Shown here: positions 18,058 through 26,017 of the stretch, one piece after another | Layout of the letters: every line of letters begins with the position of its first letter | Numbering within the stretch: the stretch's first letter is position 1 | DNA from: Oscillospiraceae bacterium | GTDB lineage: Bacteria; Bacillota; Clostridia; Oscillospirales; CAG-272 | Length of the DNA stretch: 64,000 bases | Assembly (NCBI GenBank): GCA_015063845.1 | Contig: SVTJ01000001.1 | Coordinates: 124,001-188,000 of the forward strand | Direction of reading: 5' to 3' | Notes under the pieces: generated by a model | The model's database searches: none | What the model was told of the DNA's origin: nothing | Seen by the model: only the letters and a program-made list of their open reading frames with translations | Position numbers and translations under genes: made by a program

Positions 18058-19734
18058 ATGGATTACATGGAACTGTATCACCACTGGTTGAACAGCGAAA
18101 ATACCGATGAGGAAACAAAAGCAGAGCTTCGTGCGATTGCCGATGACAAGGAAGAGATAGAAAGACGCTTCTATTGTGAGATGGAATTCGGTACCGCAGG
18201 TCTTCGCGGTGTTCTCGGTGTAGGTATAAACCGTATGAATAAGTATATCGTAAGAAAGACCACACAGGGATATGCCGAGTATATTAAGAAGGCAGGAGCT
18301 GACGCTTGCAAGAGAGGAATCGTAATTGCACACGATAACCGTCGTTACAGTGTTGAGTTTTGTCGCGAAACAGCAGGCGTGCTTGCCAAGAACGGAATTC
18401 AGGCATATATATTTGATTCGCTTCGTCCCACTCCCGAGCTTTCTTATACGGTAAGACATCTTGGAGCGTTTGGCGGAGTTATGATAACCGCTTCTCACAA
18501 TCCTCCCGAATATAACGGCTATAAGCTCTACGATGAGCGTGGCTGTCAGCTTGTTCCCGAGCTTAATGATAAGGTTGTTGATGAAATAGCTAAAATAGAC
18601 GATCCGCTTTCCGTTAAGGCACTCACACTTGACGAGGCTGGCGACCTCATAAAGGTGCTTGGCGAAGATGTTGACGAGAGCTACTATAAAGACATTCTTT
18701 CGATTTGTGTAAATCCCAATATTAAGAAGGATATCAAGATAGTTTATTCTCCTCAGCACGGTACGGGTAACGTTCCCGTAAGAACTGTACTTGACAGACT
18801 TGGATATAACGTTATTCCCGTAGAAGAGCAGTGCTATCCCGATACCGAGTTCTCTAACACTCCCAATCCTAACCCCGAGACCGACGATGCATACATACTC
18901 GGTATGGAATATGCAAGAAAGTATGATGCGGACATAGTTATCACGACCGACCCCGACTGTGACAGACTTGGCGTTGCCGTTAAGCAGAATGGGGATTATG
19001 TCAGAATGACAGGTAACCAGTCGGCTGCCGTTCTTCTCGAGTATATTCTTTCGCAGAAGGCAAAGAAGGGAACACTCCCCGCAAACGGCGTTATGTTTAA
19101 CACCGTCGTTACGTCTGACCTTGGTGACAGGATTTGCGATAAGTACGGAATAAGCGTTGAAAAGACGCTTACTGGCTTTAAGTTTATCGGAGATAAGGTC
19201 TACAAGCACGAGCTTGCTGGAGATAAGCAATTTGTCTTCGGATACGAGGAGAGCTACGGTTGTCTCGTTGCTGACTTTGTAAGAGATAAGGACGCTGTTC
19301 AGGCATCTTTGATGCTTTGTGAATCCGCTTCGTATTATCACGAGCAGGGAAAGACGCTTATAGATGTTCTTAACGAGCTTTATGCGGAGCACGGATACTT
19401 CCTTGATGCGCTCGACAACTTCACATTCAAGGGAATTGACGGAGCAGATAAAATATCTGCGCTTGTTAACGGACTTCGTAACGATCCGCCCGCAGTTGTC
19501 GGCGACGTGAAGGTTAAGACACTTGAGGATTACAAGTCTAAAACAATGATGGACGCAGGCTTCCCGAGCTCAAACGTGCTCAGATTTATTCTTGAGGACG
19601 GAAGCTGGGTAGCAGTACGTCCGAGTGGCACTGAGCCTAAGTGTAAATTCTACTTTAGCGTAGTTGCAGAGAACAAAGAAAAAGCAACTGAAAAGCTTGC
19701 AGTTATGCGCAAGGTCTTTGAAGCAGGTTGCTAA
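18058..19734 (+). CDS. Phosphoglucomutase/phosphomannomutase
   Basis: A 558-residue alpha-D-phosphohexomutase, close to Bacillus PgcA in length, that interconverts hexose 1- and 6-phosphates for sugar nucleotide and envelope synthesis. Visible: substrate loop FGTAGLRGVLGVG near the N-terminus, the phosphoserine loop TASHNPPEYNGYK, the metal loop TDPDCDRLGVA, the sugar-binding loop GYEESYG, and a final phosphate-binding RPSGTEPK. All catalytic elements are present. It has its own promoter and terminator. Confidence 0.93.
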   Translation: MDYMELYHHWLNSENTDEETKAELRAIADDKEEIERRFYCEMEFGTAGLRGVLGVGINRMNKYIVRKTTQGYAEYIKKAGADACKRGIVIAHDNRRYSVEFCRETAGVLAKNGIQAYIFDSLRPTPELSYTVRHLGAFGGVMITASHNPPEYNGYKLYDERGCQLVPELNDKVVDEIAKIDDPLSVKALTLDEAGDLIKVLGEDVDESYYKDILSICVNPNIKKDIKIVYSPQHGTGNVPVRTVLDRLGYNVIPVEEQCYPDTEFSNTPNPNPETDDAYILGMEYARKYDADIVITTDPDCDRLGVAVKQNGDYVRMTGNQSAAVLLEYILSQKAKKGTLPANGVMFNTVVTSDLGDRICDKYGISVEKTLTGFKFIGDKVYKHELAGDKQFVFGYEESYGCLVADFVRDKDAVQASLMLCESASYYHEQGKTLIDVLNELYAEHGYFLDALDNFTFKGIDGADKISALVNGLRNDPPAVVGDVKVKTLEDYKSKTMMDAGFPSSNVLRFILEDGSWVAVRPSGTEPKCKFYFSVVAENKEKATEKLAVMRKVFEAGC

Positions 19735-19746
19735 GTTGAAAATATT

Positions 19747-19779
19747 GACCGCACTTTATTTAAGTGCGGTCTTTTTTTA
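19747..19779 (+). terminator. Rho-independent terminator
   Basis: A 10-bp perfect stem GACCGCACTT/AAGTGCGGTC with TTTTTTT after it, 12 bases beyond the phosphoglucomutase stop. Confidence 0.88.
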
Positions 19780-19784
19780 TTCAA

Positions 19785-19813
19785 TGACATTTTGTGACAC
19801 GGTAGCATAAGAT
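19785..19813 (+). promoter_or_regulatory. Candidate sigma-E promoter of cotJABC
   Basis: TGACATT at 19785-19791, 14 bases, then CATAAGAT at 19806-19813, near the mother-cell sigma-E consensus (KMATATT, 14 bases, CATACAHT) though the -10 has two or three mismatches. In Bacillus the cotJ operon is sigma-E dependent. Confidence 0.4.
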
Positions 19814-19866
19814 GTAATTAGAGACTTACGCGTAAGCTCTATAAAAAACAGAAAGGTTATGATACT

Positions 19867-20157
19867 ATGTACATTGACAAAGATACCTCAAATGGCTGCA
19901 ATTTGAACGAAAGTCTTTTGAGAAGAATGTCCTGCGGTTGTGAGGGTAATACAGTAGATACAACTCAGGGCACATCCGCCTGTAACGGCAAATGGGGGCT
20001 TAAGGATTATCCTTTGGCGATGGTCTATTCACCGCTTCAGGAGTTTTGCGAGCTCTACGACCTTGATGACGCATTGAAAAATGGAACGCTTTTTAAACAG
20101 CTTGATCTTCCTTTCATGGGAGAAAGCGTTGTGAGAGGAGGCGGCTGCCGTGGTTGA
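19867..20157 (+). CDS. cotJA: Spore coat protein CotJA
   Basis: A 96-residue protein whose C-terminal half matches the CotJA family: PLAMVYSPLQEFCELYDLDDALKNGTLFKQLDLPF. CotJA is a small protein needed, with CotJC, for assembly of an inner spore-coat layer. The N-terminus is variable and Cys/Asn-rich. AAAGG precedes the ATG. The stop overlaps the start of cotJB by 8 bases, and cotJC follows, reproducing the family operon. Confidence 0.9.
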   Translation: MYIDKDTSNGCNLNESLLRRMSCGCEGNTVDTTQGTSACNGKWGLKDYPLAMVYSPLQEFCELYDLDDALKNGTLFKQLDLPFMGESVVRGGGCRG

Positions 20158-20494
20158 CAGATACAGTAACGGACGGGGAATGGGCAGAAGCTCGCTTGGC
20201 AGAAGCTCCTGTGGCTCTTGCAATTCGTGCGGTGACAACAGCGAGTGCAAGAAGATGCTTGCATATCTGCAAAAGGTCGAGTTCTCTATGATAGACACTA
20301 TACTATATCTTGATGCTTATCCGTGCTCCGCGGAGGCGTTGAAGTACTACTATAAGCTCAAGGAAGAGCGCGCAAAGCTTATTGATGCGCTCTCGAAAAA
20401 GTGTAATATGCCTATAACAAGCTTTGATAATGCAAGCACTGACGCTTGGTCTTGGACGGACGCTCCTTGGCCTTGGGAAAATGCGGCGAACTAA
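20150..20494 (+). CDS. cotJB: Spore coat protein CotJB
   Basis: A 114-residue protein with the CotJB signature: a helical core with MLAYLQKVEFSMIDTILYLD, then HP-like Tyr/Lys-rich helix and the tail WSWTDAPWPWE. The start is GTG at 20150, overlapping cotJA by 8 bases, because AGGAGG sits 9 bases upstream. The N-terminal 35 residues are Gly/Ser/Cys/Arg-rich (about five Cys), which is unusual and may crosslink in the coat. Middle gene of the cotJABC operon. Confidence 0.9.
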   Translation: MVDRYSNGRGMGRSSLGRSSCGSCNSCGDNSECKKMLAYLQKVEFSMIDTILYLDAYPCSAEALKYYYKLKEERAKLIDALSKKCNMPITSFDNASTDAWSWTDAPWPWENAAN

Positions 20495-20515
20495 GAGAGA
20501 AAGGAAGACAGACTT

Positions 20516-21121
20516 ATGTGGATATACGAAAAAAAGCTTGAATACCCTGTAAAAATAAAAAATCCCAATCCTCAGATAGCGCAGGTGATAATATCACAGC
20601 TTGGCGGACCCGACGGAGAGCTTGGAGCATCAATGAGATATCTTCATCAGAGATATTCAAGTCCCGATAGCAAGGTTACAGGAATTCTTACTGACATCGG
20701 AACTGAGGAGCTTGCTCACCTTGAGATCGTGGCAGCAATACTTCACCAGCTTACCAAAAATCTTACACCCGACCAAATAGCGGGTACACCTTTTGCTACG
20801 TACTTTGTTGACCATACCGTCGGAACTTATCCCGTCGCTGCCTCGGGCGTTCCTTTTGATATGAAATATGTAGGTGTAAAGGGAGATATCATTACAGATC
20901 TTCACGAGGATCTTGCGGCAGAGCAAAAGGCAAGAACAACGTATGATAATATACTTCGCCTTGTTGACGATCCCGACGTTCGTGATCCTATCAAATTCCT
21001 TCGTGAGCGAGAGATAGTCCACTATCAGCGCTTCGGCGATGCTCTCAGAATGGTACAGGATAAGCTCGACTCTAAGAATTTCTATGCTATCAACCCATCT
21101 TACGATAGAAAAAATAAGTAG
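20516..21121 (+). CDS. cotJC: Spore coat protein CotJC, manganese catalase family
   Basis: A 201-residue coat protein of the manganese catalase (ferritin-like) family. Metal ligands sit in four-helix segments: an early helix after GGPDGELGASMRYLHQR, DIGTEELAHLEI (Glu and His), EDLAAEQKARTTYDNI, and REREIVHYQRF (Glu and His). The set fits a dimanganese centre, so a peroxide-destroying activity is plausible but not shown. It follows cotJB by 21 bases behind AAAGGAAG and is closed by a terminator. Confidence 0.93.
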   Translation: MWIYEKKLEYPVKIKNPNPQIAQVIISQLGGPDGELGASMRYLHQRYSSPDSKVTGILTDIGTEELAHLEIVAAILHQLTKNLTPDQIAGTPFATYFVDHTVGTYPVAASGVPFDMKYVGVKGDIITDLHEDLAAEQKARTTYDNILRLVDDPDVRDPIKFLREREIVHYQRFGDALRMVQDKLDSKNFYAINPSYDRKNK

Positions 21122-21135
21122 TTGATACTATCTTT

Positions 21136-21172
21136 TGCATTGGCAACGTAAGCGTTGCCAATGCATTTTTTC
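21136..21172 (+). terminator. Rho-independent terminator after cotJC
   Basis: A 13-bp perfect stem TGCATTGGCAACG with its complement, a TAAG loop and TTTTTTC. Confidence 0.88.
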
Positions 21173-21173
21173 A

Positions 21174-21202
21174 TTGACAGTATTGATTATTTATTGTATA
21201 AT
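21174..21202 (+). promoter_or_regulatory. Consensus sigma-A promoter
   Basis: TTGACA at 21174-21179, a 17-base spacer and TATAAT at 21197-21202: both hexamers match the consensus exactly. It drives the gene at 21236 and lies directly after the cotJC terminator. Confidence 0.85.
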
Positions 21203-21235
21203 AGATATATACATTTACGCAAGGAGAACAAGAGT

Positions 21236-21706
21236 ATGAGGCTTATATTTAAACAAAGATTTTTCTCTTGGTTTGATAGCTATGACATATACGATGAAAT
21301 GGGTAATACACTCTTTACTGTTAAAGGTGAGCTTGCGTGGGGACATTTGTTGCGCATATACGATGCAATAGGGAATGAGATAGGTTGCATCAAAGAAAAG
21401 GTGTTTACATGGCTGCCTAAATTCGAGATGTATTTTGGAGACAACTACGTGGGTAGTATCAACAAGGAGTTTTCGTTTTTTAAACCCAAATTCAATATAG
21501 ATTATAAGGGTTGGAATGTAAATGGCAACTGGCTTGAGTGGGATTATGAAATTGTGGATTATAAAGGGCAAACCGTTGCTACAATTTCCAAACAGCCTTG
21601 GAATTTTACAGATACATATGTAATTGACGTATATAACCCTAACGATACTGTGTATGCCCTTATGCTTGTCCTTGCTATAGACGCGGAAAAGTGTTCGCGG
21701 GATTGA
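21236..21706 (+). CDS. LURP-one-related (tubby-like fold) protein
   Basis: A 156-residue protein with the alternating strand pattern of the LURP-one-related family: MRLIFKQRFFSWFDSYDIYDEMGN, then repeats of the form x-F-T-V-K-G-E, IYDAIGNEIGCIKEK, FEMYFGDNYVGSI, YEIVDYKGQTVATISK and VIDVYNPND. The family folds as a 12-strand barrel around a helix; bacterial members have no settled function. I chose the ATG at 21236, preceded by AAGGAG, over an earlier in-frame start at 21155 inside the terminator. A consensus promoter suggests strong constitutive expression. Confidence 0.75.
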   Translation: MRLIFKQRFFSWFDSYDIYDEMGNTLFTVKGELAWGHLLRIYDAIGNEIGCIKEKVFTWLPKFEMYFGDNYVGSINKEFSFFKPKFNIDYKGWNVNGNWLEWDYEIVDYKGQTVATISKQPWNFTDTYVIDVYNPNDTVYALMLVLAIDAEKCSRD

Positions 21707-21760
21707 TATGTACAGAGAGTAGCTGGATATTACGGTGCACGATATAATTGGAGAAAGTAT

Positions 21761-22531
21761 ATGAATTTGAATTTTGATATCAAAAAATTTATTTTAGATA
21801 AAACAATAGAGTATATCAACCAAATGCCTAAAGATGTTTATGTTTTGTATTATTTTATCAACACCAATGAGGGAACTGCAAAAGTTCCAACCTTGTCTTT
21901 GATGTATAATACGTTATCCGAATTGGGCGAGAATGGAATTGAACCTAACGAAATTTCTTGGAATTTCGCTTGTTGGAACATCGAAGAATTACCTATGATC
22001 GGTGATAACATAAACGATAGCAAAGAAGCGGAGAAAAGTATATTGATGCTATCAGAATGGTTTGAAAGCAACGGATATGATAGTTCTATGATAATAAAGG
22101 ATCCATTGGACGGTTATTTTGAGATGACAAAGGCTTACTTTGTTTTGTCTGAAATAATAGAGAAAATTGCACCTGAGGTAAAAGAAGTCGCAAGAAACAG
22201 ATTTAACCGTGAAGTGGTATTATTGTTGGGTGAATATTCTTATATTCCAACTGATATCATGAGGATAGCAGCAATGAATGGTATCGAGGCACAGCCTTTC
22301 ATAACGTATTGCGAGGACATGCTTTGCTGGAACGAAGATTTAAACTGTACGGCGGAGCAAACCTTTGAAGAAAATTATGAACAAATGATTTACCAGAATA
22401 AAGAAATAAGTCGTATGTTAAAGTATGGCTTTGATGAAGATAGCGAATATGGCAGAGTTTTTTCTGAGTTTCTTGAAAAGGTAAAGAAAGAGTTTAATGA
22501 TAATAACACCGGGGACGGTTCTGTGTGCTAA
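21761..22531 (+). CDS. Hypothetical protein of unknown function
   Basis: A 256-residue soluble, acidic protein with no signal peptide or membrane segment. The N-terminal part (VYVLYYFINTNEG, then SLMYNTLSELG, then EISWNFACW) recalls the layout of DUF4303-type proteins, some of which are toxin immunity proteins, but the resemblance is weak. It is more AT-rich than its neighbours, and a separate TATAAT lies near 21744, so it may be transcribed apart from the preceding gene. No toxin gene is adjacent. Unassigned. Confidence 0.5.
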   Translation: MNLNFDIKKFILDKTIEYINQMPKDVYVLYYFINTNEGTAKVPTLSLMYNTLSELGENGIEPNEISWNFACWNIEELPMIGDNINDSKEAEKSILMLSEWFESNGYDSSMIIKDPLDGYFEMTKAYFVLSEIIEKIAPEVKEVARNRFNREVVLLLGEYSYIPTDIMRIAAMNGIEAQPFITYCEDMLCWNEDLNCTAEQTFEENYEQMIYQNKEISRMLKYGFDEDSEYGRVFSEFLEKVKKEFNDNNTGDGSVC

Positions 22532-22547
22532 TTAAAAATAGTTTTTA

Positions 22548-22584
22548 CCGCATTGGTGATGCTTTGCCGCCAATGCGTTTTTTT
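22548..22584 (+). terminator. Rho-independent terminator
   Basis: An 8-bp stem CGCATTGG/CCAATGCG followed by TTTTTTTG, 17 bases after the stop of the hypothetical gene. Confidence 0.8.
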
Positions 22585-22665
22585 GTTTTTTTGTAAAAAC
22601 GAAAAAAAGACTTTATTTTTTTTGATATATGTGCTATAATTATAAAAGCGCGTAAATGCGACACT

Positions 22666-24585
22666 GTGAAAGGAATGGCGAAAGACGTGGATAAGGTTGA
22701 CAATCAGAATTATAGCGTTAAATATTTGAATAATATTGCTTCTCCGCAGGACTTTAAGGCTATTCCCAAGGAGAAAATGACAGAGGTCGCAGAGGAGATA
22801 AGACGAGAGCTTGTGAGAATAGTCTCTCAAAATGGCGGTCACCTTGCTTCAAATCTCGGCGTGGTCGAGATGACTATGGCTATACACCGAGTATTCGATT
22901 CTCCCGAAGATCATATTATCTTTGACGTTGGTCATCAAAGCTACGTTCACAAGATGCTTACGGGTAGGTATTCTCAAATGGATACACTCAGGCAGTCGGG
23001 CGGTATTAGCGGATTTACCAATAGGGAAGAGAGCGAGCACGATTGCTTTGGCGCAGGGCATAGCTCGACGTCGTTCTCGGCAGGGCTTGGTTTTGCTGTT
23101 TCGGACAAGCTCAACGGCTCGTCTGCGTATACCGTAGTTGTTCTCGGTGACGGTGCATATACGGGCGGTATGGTACACGAGGCACTCAACAACTGTCGCA
23201 AGGACCTCAATCTTATAATCATTCTCAATGAGAATGAGATGTCTATATCAAAGAATATAGGTCGCTTCGCTACGCACCTCTCGAAGCTCAGAACAAGACC
23301 GGGATATTTCAAGACAAAAAAGGCAACGGGTACGTTTTTGCGCAAGATACCGCTTATCGGACGTTGGCTGTACAGAGTGGTTCGAGGAGTTAAAAAGCTG
23401 TTTAAAAATCTGCTTTACGGCTCTAACTATTTTGAGAGTATGGGGCTTACTTATCTTGGACCAATTGACGGCAATGACTATGCTGCGGTTGAAAATCTCC
23501 TTAGCGAGGCAAAGAAGCTTAACGAAAGCGTTGTCGTACATCTCAAGACCGTGAAGGGAAAGGGCTATGAGCCCGCTGAAAAAGCACCCGACATATATCA
23601 CGGTATGTCTCCTTGCGCGGGGACTTCAACCGCTAAAACCTGCTTTTCCAAGGCTATGGGGCATGTTATTTCCGATCTGGCGGTGGAGAACGATAAGATA
23701 TGCGCTGTTACCGCCGCTATGTGTGACGGAACAGGACTTTGTGAGTTCAAGGAAAGATTTCCAAAGAGATTTTTTGATGTCGGCATTGCGGAGGAGCATG
23801 CACTCACGTTTGCTGCGGGACTTGCGGCTAACGGAATGCGTCCGTTCGTTGCCATATATTCCACGTTCTTACAGCGTGGCTTTGACAATATAATTCACGA
23901 TATCGCCTTACAAAAGCTTCCCGTTATAATGTGTGTGGACAGAGCGGGGCTTAATGCGGGTGACGGTGCTACGCATCACGGTATGTTTGACGTAGCGTTT
24001 TTATCTGAGATACCGAATCTCAGAATATATACGCCCGCGACGATAGAGGTATTAGAGCTGTGTATAAAGGACGCGCTTGAAAGAAATATGCCTTGCGCTA
24101 TAAGATATCCCAATGGAACGGAGAAAGACGATATCGTTTCCGCATTTTATTCGGGAGAGCGTAAATTGCCGCTTGGCGCGGTATGTAATTTCGAAAAGCA
24201 TACGCCGCTTGACGCGGTCATAGTTACGCACGGCAGAATTGCTCAAAACGCACTTGTCGCTCAAAAAATGTTGGGCGAAAGAGGTGTAGCTGTCGGTATA
24301 GTTCTTCTTGAGGTATTGAAGCCGTACAACGTGACACTTGACAATATTCTTTCGCTTATTCCAGACGGTACTCGCTCGATTGTTTTTCTTGAGGAAGAGA
24401 TAAGAAGCGGCGGTATGGGAGTATGTTTGTGCGACGAGTTATCGAAGCGTGGCGAGGTAAATATCAATACCAAAATTATGGCTGTTGATGATATATTCGT
24501 TACCGATAGAAAAGTCGGTGAGGACATCTACACGTCGGCAGGTATCGATGCGGATAGCATATGCGCTGCGATAAATAAAATATAA
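22666..24585 (+). CDS. dxs: 1-deoxy-D-xylulose-5-phosphate synthase
   Basis: A 639-residue thiamine-diphosphate enzyme joining pyruvate and glyceraldehyde 3-phosphate, the first step of the MEP isoprenoid pathway; the product also feeds thiamine and pyridoxal synthesis. Visible: DVGHQSYVHKMLTGR, HSSTSFSAGLG, the thiamine-binding GDGAYTGGMVHEALNN (GDG...NN), DVGIAEEHALTFAAGLA and the transketolase C-terminal domain. The start is uncertain. GTG 22666, ATG 22675 and GTG 22687 are in frame; the AAAGGA at 22669-22674 would best serve GTG 22687, 12 bases on. The conserved region begins at about YLNNIASPQDFKAI. Confidence 0.93.
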   Translation: MKGMAKDVDKVDNQNYSVKYLNNIASPQDFKAIPKEKMTEVAEEIRRELVRIVSQNGGHLASNLGVVEMTMAIHRVFDSPEDHIIFDVGHQSYVHKMLTGRYSQMDTLRQSGGISGFTNREESEHDCFGAGHSSTSFSAGLGFAVSDKLNGSSAYTVVVLGDGAYTGGMVHEALNNCRKDLNLIIILNENEMSISKNIGRFATHLSKLRTRPGYFKTKKATGTFLRKIPLIGRWLYRVVRGVKKLFKNLLYGSNYFESMGLTYLGPIDGNDYAAVENLLSEAKKLNESVVVHLKTVKGKGYEPAEKAPDIYHGMSPCAGTSTAKTCFSKAMGHVISDLAVENDKICAVTAAMCDGTGLCEFKERFPKRFFDVGIAEEHALTFAAGLAANGMRPFVAIYSTFLQRGFDNIIHDIALQKLPVIMCVDRAGLNAGDGATHHGMFDVAFLSEIPNLRIYTPATIEVLELCIKDALERNMPCAIRYPNGTEKDDIVSAFYSGERKLPLGAVCNFEKHTPLDAVIVTHGRIAQNALVAQKMLGERGVAVGIVLLEVLKPYNVTLDNILSLIPDGTRSIVFLEEEIRSGGMGVCLCDELSKRGEVNINTKIMAVDDIFVTDRKVGEDIYTSAGIDADSICAAINKI

Positions 24586-24592
24586 AATAAAA

Positions 24593-24630
24593 AAGACGGT
24601 GCTTCATTCGGAGCATCGTCTTATATTTTT
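24593..24630. terminator. Bidirectional terminator between dxs and dinB
   Basis: An 11-bp stem (24593-24603 with 24612-24622, one G-T pair) with A-rich and T-rich flanks, placed between the converging dxs and dinB. Confidence 0.75.
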
Positions 24631-25853
24631 GAAAACGAGCATTTTTCTTCTTGTACATCTATCCCCGAAAGAATGCTTTCATACAACATAATTCCTCTTT
24701 TTAACGAGCCTTTCCCAAAGTGCTCTCTTATATAGTCGGCGGTGCTGTCAAGATGCTCTTGTTTTTCTGCGTTGTATGCGGATGGGGATATGCACATTTG
24801 AAAGCAGTTGTCATCAGTAAGATTTGTAGCTCTTACTCCCAATGAACGCACGGGCTTTCCCGATATATGGTTGGCTCTGTAAAGTCCAAAGGCTTCTTTG
24901 AAGAGAGCTTGCACGGTACGACAGGGGAGAGGCATTTTCGTTTGCCTTTCATAAGAGTTAAGTTCTCGGTCTCGGACATATATCTGCACGGTAGAACAAA
25001 CGAAATTCAGCTTGCGCAGGCGTGCCGATACAGTTTCGCAGAGCTCGTAAAAGACGACCTTTATCTCTTCGTCGTTGATGATATCACGGCAGGTGGTTAT
25101 ACTGTTTCCAACCGATTTTATAGGTATGTCGATGTTTGCGCTTATGACGGGAGAGGTATCAAGTCCGTTTGCGTAATTCCACAAGCATATACCGTTCTTT
25201 CCAAATACCATTTCCAAAGCTTTTGCGTCGGTATTTGCGAGCTCGCCTATTGTTTTTACGTTTAATCTTGCAAGAGCTTTCTTTGTGGCCCTACCGACAA
25301 AAAGCAGGCTATCTGCTGGCAGAGGCCAGACTGTTTGTTTGAAATTTGACGGAGATATAAGCGTAGTGGCATCGGGCTTCTTTATATCCGAACCGAGCTT
25401 TGCAAATACCTTGTTGAAGGATACTCCGCAAGATACAGTTACCCCAAGAGAGCTTTTTATCCTATTTCTTATATCATTGGCGATAAAAATACCTTCGTCA
25501 TATGATGACGCGATATCGGACACGTCAAGCCAGCATTCATCTATACCAAACGGCTCAACTTTGTCGCTATATTCCAAATATATGCTTCGAGCCATTCTTG
25601 ATATGGCTATATAGTCATCGTAATGAGGCGGAACGGTTATGAGTGCGGGGCATTTTTCTCGCGCTGACCATATAGGCTCACCCGTTTTCACTCCAAAGCT
25701 CGCGGCAAGAGCGTTCTTTGCGAGTATTATCCCGTGTCGCTTTTCAACGTCTCCCGCAACAGCAACAGGGGACGTGCCAAGCCAAGGTCTTTTCAAGCAC
25801 TCTACCGATGCGAAAAAATTATTCAAGTCCGAATGAATAATTACTCTATTCAT
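24621..25853 (-). CDS. dinB: DNA polymerase IV (Y family)
   Basis: A 410-residue error-prone translesion polymerase. Visible Y-family motifs: IIHSDLNNFFASVEC at the N-terminus (metal Asp), YSDKVEPFGIDECWLDV (Asp/Glu pair), SCGVSFNKVFAKLGSDIKKPD, and a helix-hairpin-helix (RLNVKTIGELANTDAKAL). No clear beta-clamp motif is seen at the C-terminus. I took the ATG at 25853 because GGAG lies 7 bases upstream; the open frame extends further upstream across its own promoter. A consensus SOS box lies at its transcription start. UmuC-type relatives are alternatives, but DinB fits the context. Confidence 0.88.
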   Translation of the reverse strand: MNRVIIHSDLNNFFASVECLKRPWLGTSPVAVAGDVEKRHGIILAKNALAASFGVKTGEPIWSAREKCPALITVPPHYDDYIAISRMARSIYLEYSDKVEPFGIDECWLDVSDIASSYDEGIFIANDIRNRIKSSLGVTVSCGVSFNKVFAKLGSDIKKPDATTLISPSNFKQTVWPLPADSLLFVGRATKKALARLNVKTIGELANTDAKALEMVFGKNGICLWNYANGLDTSPVISANIDIPIKSVGNSITTCRDIINDEEIKVVFYELCETVSARLRKLNFVCSTVQIYVRDRELNSYERQTKMPLPCRTVQALFKEAFGLYRANHISGKPVRSLGVRATNLTDDNCFQMCISPSAYNAEKQEHLDSTADYIREHFGKGSLKRGIMLYESILSGIDVQEEKCSFSKI

Positions 25854-25877
25854 AGTATTCTCCCTATTGACAAAATA

Positions 25878-25925
25878 GAACAAATGTTCTATAATTATTA
25901 TACTACGGTGATAGGAAAATGTCAA
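25878..25925 (-). promoter_or_regulatory. dinB promoter with LexA SOS box
   Basis: On the minus strand TTGACA (25920-25925), a 17-base spacer, TATAAT (25897-25902) and then GAACAAATGTTC (25878-25889), which matches the Bacillota LexA/DinR site GAAC-N4-GTTC exactly. The box covers the transcription start, so LexA binding would block initiation. Confidence 0.85.
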
Positions 25926-25959
25926 CAGGTAATATTTTAAAAATAATTATTACAGATAC

Positions 25960-25998
25960 TTTATTTATGAATATTTTTGTGGTATAATTATATGGAAC
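25960..25998 (+). promoter_or_regulatory. uvrB promoter with a degenerate SOS-like half-site
   Basis: TATAAT at 25983-25988 with a weak TTTATT 17 bases upstream. GAACGCTTTATC begins at 25995, six bases after the -10, the same place as the dinB box, but only the left half matches. It may be a weak LexA site or chance. Confidence 0.4.
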
Positions 25999-26017
25999 GC
26001 TTTATCAAGGAAAGGAA

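Noticed and set aside
17923-19392. A 489-codon open frame antisense to the phosphoglucomutase gene
   Set aside because: It lies wholly opposite a clear enzyme gene, reads as low-complexity Ser/Leu/Ile/Val/Cys, has no good ribosome site and shows no domain. It is a by-product of the codon bias on the other strand.
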